DNA of 46,942 nt from Acidobacteriota bacterium (GCA_025359885.1 JANYDG010000059.1:1-46942); one strand, 5' to 3'. Shown: positions 38,148 to 46,942, counted from the first letter of the stretch. Notes: a model not told the origin generated them from the sequence alone. Made by a program: numbers and translations.

Positions 38148-38447
38148 GATGGTATGGATTGCCTGTCCCGGTAGTTTTCCGTATACGGGTGGGAACACTC
38201 TTTTGTAACAGGGGCAAAACCCCATGTCAACGATTCAAGCGGACCCGTCCCATTCGGGAGGCTCTTCCGTCCCAAAATTCACTTCCTGAAATATTTGTGT
38301 TGCATTTGTCCAAAACAGGCTTACGCTTAACTTATCACCTAGACCCACCTCCGGGTCCAGCGGGCTGCAGACGCCGGGAAGTATCTCCACTCCCCTTGCC
38401 TGCAGCCCACCTCTATTTGCGCCCCAGTATTTGCCCGTGGGCACAAC
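38148..38447. other. Gap between hflX and the ATP synthase operon
   Basis: The 300-bp gap lies downstream of hflX and upstream of the b' gene, both on the minus strand. It has the inverted repeat gggctgcag (38362-38370) and ctgcagccc (38400-38408), and a small gaccc/gggtc hairpin at 38342-38357; either may help terminate hflX transcription. The ATP synthase promoter should be in the part nearest 38147, but was not defined. Confidence 0.4.
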
Positions 38448-39896
38448 TTATTCTTTAACTTCCAGCCCCTGCCTCACTCGCCCCACCAGCGAAGCCGGCC
38501 CACGCACCAACAAATGCACCGAATCCCCCTCAAACGCCCGGCTGTGAATCACCATCCCCGCCTCAATCGCCGCCAGCACCGCGCCCTCTGACTGCGGCAC
38601 CACCAGCTCCGCATCCACCAAAGGATCAGCCGTCAAAGCTGCGTCTATCGCCGCCAGCAGCCCGTCCAATCCCTCGCCGGTATGCGCTGAAACCGTAACT
38701 GTTCCCCGCGTCGCCAGCCCTGCCCGCTCCTCTGCCGTGAGCAAATCGATCTTGTTCAGCACTTCAATCCGCGGCTTGTCCAGAACCTCCAGCTCACCCA
38801 ACACCCTCTCCACCTGCGACTTCTGCTCTTCCCCATAGTTCGAAGAGGCATCCCGCACATGCAAGAGCACCTCCGCACGCTCCACTTCTTCGAGCGTCGC
38901 TCTGAAGCTTGTCACCAGCGTATGCGGCAAATTCCGAATGAACCCCACCGTGTCCGACAGCAGAATCCGCCGCTTGCTCGGCAGCTCCAGCGCCCGCAGC
39001 TTCGGGTCCAGGGTCGCAAACATCCGCGAAGAGGCCAGCACCTCCGCCCCCGTCAGCTTGTTAAAAAGCGTGCTCTTGCCCGCATTCGTATACCCCACCA
39101 GCGCCACCGTGGGCACCGGCGCAGACTCCCGCCGCTGCCTCTGCTGCCGCCGAACCCGCTTCACCGCGTCCAGTTCCCCACGCAGATGCACCAGCCGCTT
39201 TTGAATCCGCCGCCGATCCGTCTCCAGTTGCGTCTCACCCGGACCTCGCGTACCAATGCCGCCGCCCAACTGGCTCATCGCCTTGCCGCGCCCCGTCAGT
39301 CGAGGCAGCATGTACTCCAGTTGTGCCAGTTCCACCTGCAACTGGCCCTCGCGAGTCCTCGCGTGGCGCGCAAAAATATCCAGAATCAACTGCGTCCGGT
39401 CCAGCACCAGGCAGGGCAGCTGACCCTCAAGATTCCGCAGCTGCGTCGGCGTCAAATCATGGTCAAAGACCACCAGGTCCGCCTCTGTCGAAGCCGCAAT
39501 CCCCGCAATCTCCTCCACCTTGCCCGCGCCAATCAGCGTCGCCGCATCCGCTCGGCTCCGCCGCTGCAGCACCTGCGCCACCACTTGCGCCCCAGCGCTC
39601 TCCACCAACTCGCGAAACTCCACCAGCGAAGCATCCGCGCTCAGCTCCGTCGGAATCCCCGACAAACCGCCCGCCGTCAGCAGCGGCCTTGGCTCCGCCA
39701 ATTCATCCAAAGCATCGTCTGCACTTCGAGCCAGCGCCGCCGATCGCGCTCCCTCCGCACCCGGCCGCCGCGTGCCTGCTCGGCTGGAGATATCCACCCC
39801 AACCAGCACAGCCCGCTCCGACCGCCCACGGAGAAGCCCGCGAGAAGGCTCAGCGCCCCCCGCAGAACCGAAACCTGTCCTGGTCTCGTCCCTCAT
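38448..39896 (-). CDS. hflX: GTPase HflX
   Basis: A ribosome-associated GTPase that splits or rescues stalled ribosomes under stress. The 482-residue protein has the HflX N-terminal domain ([38 protein letters not shown]), a linker with [24 protein letters not shown], and a G domain with [30 protein letters not shown] and NKID. It sits next to hfq, 43 nt apart on the same strand, the arrangement seen in E. coli (hfq-hflX). Confidence 0.95.
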   Translation of the reverse strand: MRDETRTGFGSAGGAEPSRGLLRGRSERAVLVGVDISSRAGTRRPGAEGARSAALARSADDALDELAEPRPLLTAGGLSGIPTELSADASLVEFRELVESAGAQVVAQVLQRRSRADAATLIGAGKVEEIAGIAASTEADLVVFDHDLTPTQLRNLEGQLPCLVLDRTQLILDIFARHARTREGQLQVELAQLEYMLPRLTGRGKAMSQLGGGIGTRGPGETQLETDRRRIQKRLVHLRGELDAVKRVRRQQRQRRESAPVPTVALVGYTNAGKSTLFNKLTGAEVLASSRMFATLDPKLRALELPSKRRILLSDTVGFIRNLPHTLVTSFRATLEEVERAEVLLHVRDASSNYGEEQKSQVERVLGELEVLDKPRIEVLNKIDLLTAEERAGLATRGTVTVSAHTGEGLDGLLAAIDAALTADPLVDAELVVPQSEGAVLAAIEAGMVIHSRAFEGDSVHLLVRGPASLVGRVRQGLEVKE

Positions 39897-39939
39897 CGGA
39901 TCACCGTCCCTTGTGTTCTGCTCTTTTCAGTTCCGTGGA

Positions 39940-40251
39940 TTAGGATTGACCTGACAGAGGAATCCCAACTGCGCCAGCACCCGGCCCTGAGGCTGTCCCC
40001 GGCGCCGCTCCCGCAGGCCGGAACTCCGGCGTGTGCATCACGCTCCGGTTGCTCACCACAGTAGAAATCGCATGCTTGAAGATCAACTGCTCCTGGCTGT
40101 TGTTCTCCAGCAATACCGAATACTTGTCAAACGACCGGATCTTCCCCGTCAACTTCACGCCGCTGACAAGGTAAATCGTGATAGGGGTTTTGTCCTTGCG
40201 AACCGTGTTCAGGAATGTGTCCTGAATATTTTGTGCCGGCTTGTTGTCCAT
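39940..40251 (-). CDS. hfq: RNA chaperone Hfq
   Basis: Hfq is a hexameric Sm-like RNA chaperone that pairs small RNAs with mRNAs. The 103-residue protein has the Sm1 motif region ([34 protein letters not shown]) and the Sm2 motif [10 protein letters not shown], the latter with KH of the RNA-binding pore. A 35-residue glycine-, alanine- and proline-rich tail follows. The start ATG 40251 has AGGAG eight nucleotides upstream. It is presumably co-transcribed with hflX. Confidence 0.96.
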   Translation of the reverse strand: MDNKPAQNIQDTFLNTVRKDKTPITIYLVSGVKLTGKIRSFDKYSVLLENNSQEQLIFKHAISTVVSNRSVMHTPEFRPAGAAPGTASGPGAGAVGIPLSGQS

Positions 40252-40708
40252 GTGCCGATCTCCTGCTCTCTTGGTCTCAGTTTTTGTTACTTACCGCTCA
40301 AAACCACACCGGCAGTTTGCGCCCTCCGCTGGGAACGCTCCACCCTGCATGGAAAATCCGGGTGCCGCTGAAGCCAGAAATGACCTCCGGCAAACCATGC
40401 ACCCGCTTGCTCCAAAATCGGTATCCGGTTGCGCCAACTCTTTCTGGCAGCGCAAGCCTTCCTCCGCAAGTTACCAAACACACTATAGGCGTTCAGACCA
40501 TAATTCAACAACGTTCCGCTCACAACAGCATCAACATTCCAAAAGCTTTCCCATTTTCGCGGCCGCGATGCCCCTTCCGTGCGAACTCTTGCTGCGATGA
40601 AATACACTGGCTACCGACTCGGACCTTAGCCCTCCACTCGTCATTCAACGCCGTGTAACCACCGCAGTCGTATCAAAAAAACATCACCCACTCCAGGAGA
40701 CCCCTCGC
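40252..40708. other. Long intergenic region upstream of hfq and the alpha/beta hydrolase
   Basis: This 457-bp divergent gap has no convincing gene; small frames in it lack coding character. It must contain the promoters of hfq and of the hydrolase gene, whose AGGAG ribosome binding site is at 40695-40699. No riboswitch or small RNA could be recognised by eye. Confidence 0.35.
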
Positions 40709-42052
40709 ATGCGTCTGTCCTTCTCCCCCCTCGCCCTCCTCTGCGTTTGCCTGGCCGCGCACGCCGCTGCACCCGTCCAGCGCGCCGACTTCCCAGAACT
40801 CGCACAGCGAGGACCAAATCCAGTCGGCGTTCGCCAGGTCGAGGTCATTGACCCCAATCGCATCAACTTCCTCCAATCAGATCTCGCCACCGGAAAAGTC
40901 TCCATCGCTGATCGCCACATCTTCGTCACAATCTGGTATCCCGCCGCAGCCGGCAATCCTAAAACGACGACGCAATACGACCGTCACCCCGGCGCAGGCC
41001 CCGGCTCACCCTACGCAGACTCCGCCCAATTCAGCCAGACAGGCGCAGCAATCTCTGATGCCGCACCACTCAAGGGTTCTGCGCCGCTGGTCATCGTCTC
41101 CCACGGCTTCACCAACTGGGCCACCTACACCGTTGAGCTCGCTGAAACCCTCGCCTCCCGCGGATACGTCGTCGCCTCCATCGACCACGACGACATTCCC
41201 TACAAGCCCGGCGCAAACCCCGGCCTCGCCTTCGTTGACACTTCCTCCGGACGTGCCCGCGACCAGCGCGCCGTTGCCCGCCAGTTGCGCGCCTGGAGCA
41301 CTGACTCCGCCTTCCCTCTCGCCGGCACGTATAACCCCGACAACCTCGCCCTCATCGGCTACTCAATGGGAGGCTTTGGTCTTCTTGAGAGCGCGGGAGC
41401 CGGCTATGACGCCAACGGAAACCTCTTCAAGCTGCTCCCCAAGCCTCCCTTCCAGGGGCTGCTCGATGACCCTGCAACTCAGGCCCACGCCGCGCCCATC
41501 CCCGGCCTCAAAGCCCTCGTCCTTCTCGCCCCCTGGGGTGGCCAGCCCGCAAACCGCTCCTGGTCCGCAGCTGCCATCGCCACCATCAACGTTCCCACCC
41601 TCGTTGTCGATGGCGACCACGACGACGTCGCAGGCTTTGACGAAGGCGTTAAATGGATCTACGACAGCCTCAAGTCCTCTGACCGCTACCTGCTCGTCTT
41701 CGAAAATGCTCGCCACAACATCGTCGGCGCCGATGCCCCAGAAGCCGCCTTCGAGACCTTCTCCAAAATCGAAAGCTTCGACGAGCCCGTCTGGCGCAAA
41801 GACCGCATCCGCGCCATCGACGACCATTTCATCGTCGCATTCCTCGCGCACTCCCTGCACAACGACGCCGCCATGGACTCCTACCTCAACCCGCCCACCC
41901 TCCACTCCTCTGACGGCACCTGGCCGCTCAAACCCGGCCAGAACGTCGGCGGCACCTACGCCGGCAAAGACCAGCCCAACTACTGGCCAGGCTTCCAGCG
42001 CCGCTGGGCCCTCGGCCTCTCTTTCCAACACGACAAGCCGTCCACAAAATAG
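40709..42052 (+). CDS. Exported alpha/beta hydrolase
   Basis: A 447-residue secreted or periplasmic protein with a signal peptide (residues 1-20, ending AHAA). The nucleophile elbow is GYSMGG with Ser219; the oxyanion strand is VIVSHGFTNW, and the acid and histidine are in VDGDHDDV and NARHNIVGAD. The fold resembles platelet-activating-factor acetylhydrolase/dienelactone hydrolase-like enzymes. An insertion after GYSMGG (LLPKPPFQGLLDDPATQAHAAP) may form a lid. The substrate is unknown. The start ATG 40709 has AGGAG nine nucleotides upstream. Confidence 0.85.
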   Translation: MRLSFSPLALLCVCLAAHAAAPVQRADFPELAQRGPNPVGVRQVEVIDPNRINFLQSDLATGKVSIADRHIFVTIWYPAAAGNPKTTTQYDRHPGAGPGSPYADSAQFSQTGAAISDAAPLKGSAPLVIVSHGFTNWATYTVELAETLASRGYVVASIDHDDIPYKPGANPGLAFVDTSSGRARDQRAVARQLRAWSTDSAFPLAGTYNPDNLALIGYSMGGFGLLESAGAGYDANGNLFKLLPKPPFQGLLDDPATQAHAAPIPGLKALVLLAPWGGQPANRSWSAAAIATINVPTLVVDGDHDDVAGFDEGVKWIYDSLKSSDRYLLVFENARHNIVGADAPEAAFETFSKIESFDEPVWRKDRIRAIDDHFIVAFLAHSLHNDAAMDSYLNPPTLHSSDGTWPLKPGQNVGGTYAGKDQPNYWPGFQRRWALGLSFQHDKPSTK

Positions 42053-42134
42053 CCCTTTTTAACCCAGATTTTCAATCAGCAGTTTTGCCGGCAATTACCA
42101 TCCAACCGCGCAAAACCATCCCATCACTCAGAGC

Positions 42135-42169
42135 CCCACCCCTTCCGCGTACTTTGCGAAAAGGGTGGG
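42135..42169 (+). repeat. REP-like hairpin after the hydrolase gene
   Basis: A 14-bp stem with two mismatches pairs cccaccccttccgc (42135-42148) with gcgaaaagggtggg (42156-42169) with a 7-nt loop. Its CCCACC/GGTGGG ends match the hairpins in the ATP synthase operon. Confidence 0.65.
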
Positions 42170-42200
42170 AACCACAAATCTCCGCCCTTGCCTTTGCTTT

Positions 42201-42227
42201 TCACACTTCACACTTACACTTCACACC
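42201..42227 (+). repeat. CACACTT-type heptamer repeat
   Basis: TCACACT, TCACACT, TACACT and TCACACC follow each other, the third one base short. The same unit occurs at 32074-32087 in the ATP synthase operon. Confidence 0.7.
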
Positions 42228-42402
42228 TCAACTAGAAAAACACACCAAAAACTGCACCCAAATGCCGCCCTGAACGCATCCTGGAGCCCCTGGAAAGAGG
42301 CGTAAACCAAGCATAATGATAAACATACGACACAATACCTGCACCCCCACCCCCTTACCTCAATGGATGCGCCCTTCGTGCTCCTTTGCTTCGCCTGAAA
42401 AA

Positions 42403-42444
42403 GCGTTCGACGGTCAGTGTTCGACGGTCAGCGTTCAACGATCA
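42403..42444 (+). repeat. Three tandem 14-bp repeats before the aminotransferase gene
   Basis: Three head-to-tail copies: gcgttcgacggtca (42403-42416), gtgttcgacggtca (42417-42430) and gcgttcaacgatca (42431-42444). They end 16 bp before the GTG start and could be an operator or a slippage-prone tract. Confidence 0.85.
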
Positions 42445-42460
42445 TTGATAAACTGACGGT

Positions 42461-43624
42461 GTGCCCGAATCCGCTCGACAACCCGTTCCCATGCTCGACC
42501 TCGCGCGCCAGTTCGAGCCCATCCGCGAAGAACTCCTCGCCGCCCTCGCCGAAGTCCTCGATCAACGCCAATTCATCCTCGGCAAACCTGTAGCTGCCTT
42601 TGAACAAGCCGCCGCCAAAACGCTCAACGTCGCTCACGCCCTGGGCTGTTCCTCCGGCACTGACGCCCTGTGGCTGGCCCTCGCTGCCGCCGAAATCGGC
42701 CCCGGCGATGCGGTCGTAACCACTCCCTTCAGCTTCTTCGCCTCCGTCAGCGCCATCCTCCGAGCCAATGCCCGGCCCATACTCGCAGACATCGATCCGG
42801 TCACTTTCAACCTCGATCCAAATGCCGTACAAAGTCTTCTTGAGCAGTCCAGGCCGCATCCAATCAAGGCTTTGCTGCCTGTCCATCTCTACGGCCAGTG
42901 CGTGCCGTGGCCAGCGTTTGCTGCTCTCGGCCGACAACACAACCTGACCCTCATCGAAGACGCCGCGCAGGCCTGGGGCGCGGAGTGGCAAGGACTGTAC
43001 GTCGGGGGCCTCGGTCACATCGCCGCCTTCAGCTTTTATCCCACCAAAAACCTCAACGCAGCAGGCGATGCGGGCATGGTCACCACCAACGACCCCGCTC
43101 TCGCCGAGCGCGTCACCATGCTCCGCCAGCACGGCATGCGCCAGCGTTACCACCACGATGAGCTCGGCTGGAACGCTCGCATGGACGGCTTCCAGGGCGC
43201 AGTCCTAAGCGTGAATCTCCGCCACATGCCCCGCCGCAACGCGCTGCGCCGTCAAGCCGCGCTCCGCTACCACCTGCTCTTTGAAGACGCAGGGCTCGCA
43301 GAATCAGGCATTTACCCAAATCATGGGATCGTCCTCCCCCGGGAAATTACCAGCAGCAGTCACGTCTGGCACCAGTACGTCATCCGGACAAACCGCCGTG
43401 ACCAATTGCGCGAGTACCTGACTTCGCGGCAGATTGGCAGCGAAATCTACTACCCAGTACCGCTGCACCGCCAAAAGGCGCTCGAGTTCCTGGGCTACGC
43501 GGAGGGCAGCTTTCCTGAGGCAGAGCGGGCTGCGCGCGAAGTTCTCGCGTTGCCCATCTTCCCTGAGATTCTTCCCGAGGAGCAGCGGCGCGTCGTCGAT
43601 GCCATCGCCGAATTCCTCACCTAG
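42461..43624 (+). CDS. DegT/DnrJ/EryC1/StrS-type aminotransferase
   Basis: A PLP-dependent sugar aminotransferase of the type used to make amino sugars for surface polysaccharides or secondary metabolites. The active-site lysine is Lys196 in SFYPTKNLNAAGDAGM. Other family marks are SSGTDALWLAL, VTTPFSFFASVSAI, VHLYGQCVPW and IEDAAQAWGA. The start is GTG 42461; ATG 42491, ten residues further, would remove VPESARQPVP and is possible. At 387 residues it is of normal length. No other sugar-nucleotide genes are near. The substrate is unknown. Confidence 0.92.
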   Translation: MPESARQPVPMLDLARQFEPIREELLAALAEVLDQRQFILGKPVAAFEQAAAKTLNVAHALGCSSGTDALWLALAAAEIGPGDAVVTTPFSFFASVSAILRANARPILADIDPVTFNLDPNAVQSLLEQSRPHPIKALLPVHLYGQCVPWPAFAALGRQHNLTLIEDAAQAWGAEWQGLYVGGLGHIAAFSFYPTKNLNAAGDAGMVTTNDPALAERVTMLRQHGMRQRYHHDELGWNARMDGFQGAVLSVNLRHMPRRNALRRQAALRYHLLFEDAGLAESGIYPNHGIVLPREITSSSHVWHQYVIRTNRRDQLREYLTSRQIGSEIYYPVPLHRQKALEFLGYAEGSFPEAERAAREVLALPIFPEILPEEQRRVVDAIAEFLT

Positions 43625-43658
43625 ACTTTCAGGTCTGGCGCAGTTTCGGGCGAATTTT

Positions 43659-45047
43659 CTAGCGCTTTTTCTTTTTGGCAGCAGCCTTTTCCTTAGCGGT
43701 TTTGGCCTTGCCGGCCTCCGAGGTATCATGGCTCAGGATGATCGGCCCCTGGTCTGACCCAGTGCGCCGAATCAGATTCCCTTCCAAACGGAAACTGAGA
43801 GTGCGCGGGGCAACTGGCCGCGTGACTCCATTTTCCGGGTCGATCGAAACATCGGGCCCGTTGGCGATTTCAAAGCTGAACGTGGGTTCACTCTGTCCGC
43901 CCACAGTCTCCTGCCCCATGCGAATTGGCAAGTAGCCCTGCACTCCATGCAGCCTGTATGCAGTCTCGTAACGGTGGTGGTTCAGGCTCCATGTAAAGAC
44001 GCGTATCTGGTCAAAGTCGTAAGGCAAGCCGCCTCTGATCGGCGCAAGCACAGTCAGGTATTCAATGTGCTCGCTCTGAATCGGCTTAGCAGGTGCATCT
44101 TCAACCACCGCTGCCTTCTCCGGCTTGCCATTCTTGCCCTTCTTTTCGGGCTTGCGCTCAACCCCGCTGTCGATCACCTTGGCCAGAGCGTAAGCGCCGA
44201 TCATCCGTGCTCCTTCGGCGTAGCCCCCAACCTCCTCCGGAACATCGACATCAAGGCGGCTGGCCAGCAGCCAGCCCGTATGCCCCGAGGCGTCGCGAAC
44301 CAACCACCAGTCCTCCATCGGAATGGGCGCGGGCACAGCTTCCATCGCGCCCGTGGAGGTCAGTCCTGGCGACTGAGGTGAACTGGAAACCGCGGGCGTT
44401 TTGCTCTGAGAAGTCATAAGGGGTAGAGGAGCCTTGCCCACCGTCGGGGCCGTTGGAGCCGGTGTTGCTCCCGCAGGCAGAACTGGTGGCCTGGGCTTTG
44501 GCATTGGCGCGGCACCCGGTAGCGGAGCCTTGGCAACCGTGCCCCGAGCGAGCATGTCTACCTTGGCGTTGCCGGCAATCAGCAGAAAGTGCGGCGTCTC
44601 GCGTCCAGGCTGAACGTGCAGGTAAAGGTCATCGCGCAACTGTGCCTTGGCAACGACGAGGTCCGCAGCGTGCCTGGTGTTGAGTTCCTGAAACTGGGCA
44701 TAGAGCTTTTCGTCGATGACGGCATGATCTTCAAGCCATCCGATCTCGCCCTTGGGCGTGCGAACCTTGACGAAGCGCTTGCCCTGTTCAATCACCTCCA
44801 GGGCCTCGCCGTTGGTAACGGCGGCAACACGATTTGAAACCGCCGCGACCCGATCATGCAGGTAAACCTGGCGGGCTGAGACGTAGACGTGAGTGTGCTT
44901 TTCCTCATGAAAGCGGGAGCAGCCTGCAAGGAAAACCGAAGCGCTGAGAAAAACTACGGCGGTAAGCCTCGGACGAAAGGCAAGCCAGCTCGGTCGCTCT
45001 TGAGGGTCACTGTGTCGTGAGGGAAGCTTATACACGGGGAAGCACAA
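43659..45047 (-). CDS. Lipoprotein with SH3-like domains
   Basis: A 462-residue lipoprotein: the hydrophobic stretch AVVFLSASVFLAGC ends in a lipobox with the lipidated cysteine. Two bacterial SH3-like segments follow, VAAVTNGEALEVIEQGKRFVKVRTPKGEIGWLED and VRDASGHTGWLLASRL, separated by a linker rich in proline, alanine and threonine. The C-terminus has a basic run AKKKKR. SH3b domains often bind cell wall peptides. The start is weak: TTG 45047 or GTG 45035 are the candidates, neither with a ribosome binding site. It converges with the aminotransferase gene with a 34-nt gap. Confidence 0.7.
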   Translation of the reverse strand: MCFPVYKLPSRHSDPQERPSWLAFRPRLTAVVFLSASVFLAGCSRFHEEKHTHVYVSARQVYLHDRVAAVSNRVAAVTNGEALEVIEQGKRFVKVRTPKGEIGWLEDHAVIDEKLYAQFQELNTRHAADLVVAKAQLRDDLYLHVQPGRETPHFLLIAGNAKVDMLARGTVAKAPLPGAAPMPKPRPPVLPAGATPAPTAPTVGKAPLPLMTSQSKTPAVSSSPQSPGLTSTGAMEAVPAPIPMEDWWLVRDASGHTGWLLASRLDVDVPEEVGGYAEGARMIGAYALAKVIDSGVERKPEKKGKNGKPEKAAVVEDAPAKPIQSEHIEYLTVLAPIRGGLPYDFDQIRVFTWSLNHHRYETAYRLHGVQGYLPIRMGQETVGGQSEPTFSFEIANGPDVSIDPENGVTRPVAPRTLSFRLEGNLIRRTGSDQGPIILSHDTSEAGKAKTAKEKAAAKKKKR

Positions 45048-45088
45048 TCTAGCTTGAGGATAGCACTCGAAAAACCTCTCCCTTGAGC

Positions 45089-46225
45089 TCAGTGCGAAAC
45101 TGCGATTGCGTTTGCCAGCGAAGGATCAACTGTGGCAGTGGATGTGGTGGTTTTCACATCAAGGGTTCCGCCAGTGGTCGCATCAAAGCTGTAAAGCCAG
45201 AGATTCGGGTTCACGCCAAATCCGGCACTCATCAGAAACGACTTCGAACTATCTTCGACCACGCCGATGGGGGCTTTGGCCGTAGCAAAAGGAGAGGCCG
45301 GAAGCACCGTCAATGCGCCGGAACTGAAACTGAATCCCGCAATGGAGTTGTCAGCAGAACTGGCAACGTACACGTAGTTGCCCTTGGCATCCGGCAAAAT
45401 CGCCACAGGACTATTTCCCGTCGAGTACGAGGCGAGTTCTTTCGATAGATCACTCAGCGCGAAGACCCGGATCAGGTTCGATGTTGTTTCGCCAATGAAG
45501 ACGTACGCCGATGTCGTATCCGTGGCGACGGCATTGGCGGCACCGCTACCCGCATGCAGCGCCATCGGTACGGGTTTGCCCAGTGTAGTTTTGCCGGTCG
45601 GCGAAAAACTGAGAGCGTCGGTACCGTTCGCTCCCAGCGCAACAAAGATGTTGTTGTTCGCCGGTGCGATCGCAAGCTGCTGAGGGGTCGCCGCGTCCAG
45701 CGTCACAAAAATAGGCGTTGTCGTCGTAGGAATCCCAGTGGTTGGGCTGATCGGTAGCGCATCCAACTCGCTCGATCCCTTGTTGGCGATGATCAACCAC
45801 GAACTGGTGGAATCAATCACCATGCTCTTGGGCGAAGTCGGTCCCAGGTAGACGATTGTGCTGCTGTTCCCCTCAGTGAGCGCGCCCCCGGAGCCGATGG
45901 TGTACAGGTAGACGCCGAGGCTTGTGCCCACATAGAGAAATGCGTTGTTGGGGGCCACCACCACCGACGTGGGCGTCGACGCAAGCGTGATGGGGCTGCC
46001 GCTGATCTGCGCCAGCACACCGCTGGTCAGGGTGTAGGCAGAAAGCGTTCCCCCGCTTCCAGCATTGCCAACATTGGTTACATACACATACGAAGAAGTT
46101 CCCGTGCCGCCGGGATTATTGTTGACTGCGGTGAAGAAGCTCTTGCATCCGGCCAACATGGTCATGGCTGCCAGGGCACAAACCGTCAACCAGGTGCCGA
46201 TGCTTGCCTTGCTTCGCTGCTTCAT
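45089..46225 (-). CDS. Beta-propeller (YVTN/lactonase-like) lipoprotein
   Basis: A 378-residue lipoprotein with lipobox LAGC (signal peptide residues 1-26). The rest consists of repeated strands with the pattern SSYVYVTNVGN, NAFLYVGTSLG, TSAYVFIGETTS and GNYVYVASSADNSIAGF, as in YVTN-type seven-bladed propellers related to 6-phosphogluconolactonase. It probably acts as a binding scaffold at the outer membrane or periplasm; catalysis is not evident. The start ATG 46225 has AAGGAG about eight nucleotides upstream. It lies before the SH3-type lipoprotein gene on the same strand and may be co-transcribed with it. Confidence 0.82.
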   Translation of the reverse strand: MKQRSKASIGTWLTVCALAAMTMLAGCKSFFTAVNNNPGGTGTSSYVYVTNVGNAGSGGTLSAYTLTSGVLAQISGSPITLASTPTSVVVAPNNAFLYVGTSLGVYLYTIGSGGALTEGNSSTIVYLGPTSPKSMVIDSTSSWLIIANKGSSELDALPISPTTGIPTTTTPIFVTLDAATPQQLAIAPANNNIFVALGANGTDALSFSPTGKTTLGKPVPMALHAGSGAANAVATDTTSAYVFIGETTSNLIRVFALSDLSKELASYSTGNSPVAILPDAKGNYVYVASSADNSIAGFSFSSGALTVLPASPFATAKAPIGVVEDSSKSFLMSAGFGVNPNLWLYSFDATTGGTLDVKTTTSTATVDPSLANAIAVSH

Positions 46226-46430
46226 TGCTGCTTCTCCTTGCCGGGGGCGGCGTGGCTCAGTTTCCTGTGGAGCCCAAACGAATCGCTGTGGTCATTTTCG
46301 CGACAAACCTGATTGTAAGGTTAACGCGTTGTGGCGGATCTTGACGACCAGGAAGCCAGAAGCAACCGGTAAAGGTGTGACGCAGAACGAGTCAGCTTCG
46401 TTCGCCCGATTTGGGATTTAGACTCTCAGA
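46226..46430. promoter_or_regulatory. Divergent promoter region
   Basis: A 205-bp gap between the minus-strand beta-propeller gene and the plus-strand M28 peptidase gene. It should hold both promoters, but no boxes could be assigned. Confidence 0.3.
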
Positions 46431-46942
46431 ATGCGATTCCGATTCCTTGCACTTGCTTTCCTGATGATTTTTGCCTCAAGTCAAATCACTTTTGCTCGAC
46501 CACCCAGGCGCCCTGAGATCTGCGCGGCCTGTGTGCGCGCCGACCTCGGTTTCCTCGCCAGCGACGAGTTGCACGGGCGCGGCTCAGGCACGCGCGATGA
46601 ACATCTGGCGGCCACCTATGCCGCTTCGCTCTTTGAATCTTTCGGACTAGAGCCGGCAGGCGAGGGCGGCAGCTACCTTGAGCACGCTCCCTTGCCCCAT
46701 CCCTTGCCCGATGGTCTGGAGAAATACCTCAAAACGAAGGGCTTTGACCAGAATCAACGCACCGATACCTGGAATGCCCTCGGGCTGCTGCGCGGGACTG
46801 CCGCGAATGCGCAGAAAGAGGTGATCCTGCTCACAGCGCATCTTGACCACCTGGGCCTCGGTAATCCCGTCAACGGAGATAGGATCTACAACGGTGCAGA
46901 CGATGACGCCAGCGGCACGACGGCGGTGCTCGAACTGGCCCG
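46431..46942 (+). CDS. M28 family metallopeptidase, partial
   Basis: The frame runs from ATG 46431 to the window edge (170 codons) without a stop. It begins with a signal peptide (residues 1-22, ending ITFA) and then DLGFLASDELHGRGSGTRDE, the typical start of M28 zinc aminopeptidases. The metal site is visible as LLTAHLDHLG (H, D) and NGADDDASGTTAVLELA. The spacer between the N-terminal segment and the TWNALGLL strand is only about 35 residues, shorter than in M28 enzymes that carry a PA domain. The rest lies outside the window. It would be a secreted or periplasmic aminopeptidase. Confidence 0.82.
   Translation, partial: MRFRFLALAFLMIFASSQITFARPPRRPEICAACVRADLGFLASDELHGRGSGTRDEHLAATYAASLFESFGLEPAGEGGSYLEHAPLPHPLPDGLEKYLKTKGFDQNQRTDTWNALGLLRGTAANAQKEVILLTAHLDHLGLGNPVNGDRIYNGADDDASGTTAVLELA

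Larger units (their letters stand above)
42053..42460. other. Repeat-rich intergenic region
   Basis: This 408-bp gap has a REP-like hairpin (42135-42169), CACACTT-type heptamers (42201-42227) and a three-copy 14-bp tandem repeat (42403-42444) just before the aminotransferase gene. No gene was seen. Confidence 0.6.

Noticed and set aside
38859..40064. Plus-strand frame opposite hflX and hfq
   Set aside because: Arginine- and proline-rich shadow of two certain genes, with no domain.

Overview
The window reads as chromosomal DNA of an Acidobacteriota member, most likely family Acidobacteriaceae. This is inferred from the C-ending, GC-rich codon use, the tig-clpP-clpX-lon block, the uppS-cdsA-dxr-rseP block, an ATP synthase operon that lacks the a and c subunits, and REP-like and heptanucleotide repeats of a kind I associate with that group. 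No rRNA, tRNA, CRISPR array, complete insertion sequence or prophage was seen. Apart from a degraded antitoxin-like fragment and a hybrid reading frame at the left edge, this is mostly core genome.

Layout. 1-5.5 kb: a left-truncated frame that starts as an exported amidohydrolase and continues in frame as an FtsX-type permease; two small alpha/beta proteins (ABM/DUF3291-like and DUF1801); an OprB-type porin; a family 5 uracil-DNA glycosylase; an exported aldose 1-epimerase. 5.8-13 kb: protein quality control (trigger factor with a histidine-rich N-terminus, ClpP, ClpX, Lon), a ParD-like antitoxin relic, and two proteins of unknown function. 13.4-19.5 kb: a stand-alone cobalamin-binding mutase subunit, a thioesterase, then on the minus strand a zinc-ribbon/HTH regulator and uppS, cdsA, dxr, rseP (isoprenoid carrier, phospholipid and envelope-stress functions). 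19.6-22.3 kb: an HD hydrolase, a membrane protein and a DHH phosphoesterase. 22.5-29.3 kb: a plus-strand run (CPBP protease, penicillin acylase-type hydrolase, PTPS-related membrane protein, farnesyl diphosphate synthase, MIP18/DUF59 protein), the middle genes being joined by overlapping stop and start codons. 29.3-31.4 kb: an acyltransferase and two small proteins. 31.6-38.1 kb: ATP synthase genes b', b, delta, alpha, gamma, beta, epsilon on the minus strand. 38.4-40.25 kb: hflX and hfq. 40.7-46.9 kb: an exported alpha/beta hydrolase, a DegT-type aminotransferase, two lipoproteins (SH3-type and beta-propeller) and the start of an M28 peptidase.

How the genes work together. Trigger factor, ClpXP and Lon form a folding and proteolysis set. 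IspA supplies farnesyl diphosphate, which UppS extends, and Dxr starts the MEP pathway that feeds both. CdsA and RseP act in the same inner membrane.

The most unusual signals are the amidohydrolase/permease hybrid at 1-676, the histidine-rich repeat in trigger factor, hairpin-forming repeats in every gap between the non-overlapping ATP synthase genes, a 21-bp-period CATCTG array before the cobalamin-binding gene, and several unrelated 7- or 14-bp tandem repeats. No clear multi-gene novel system was found.
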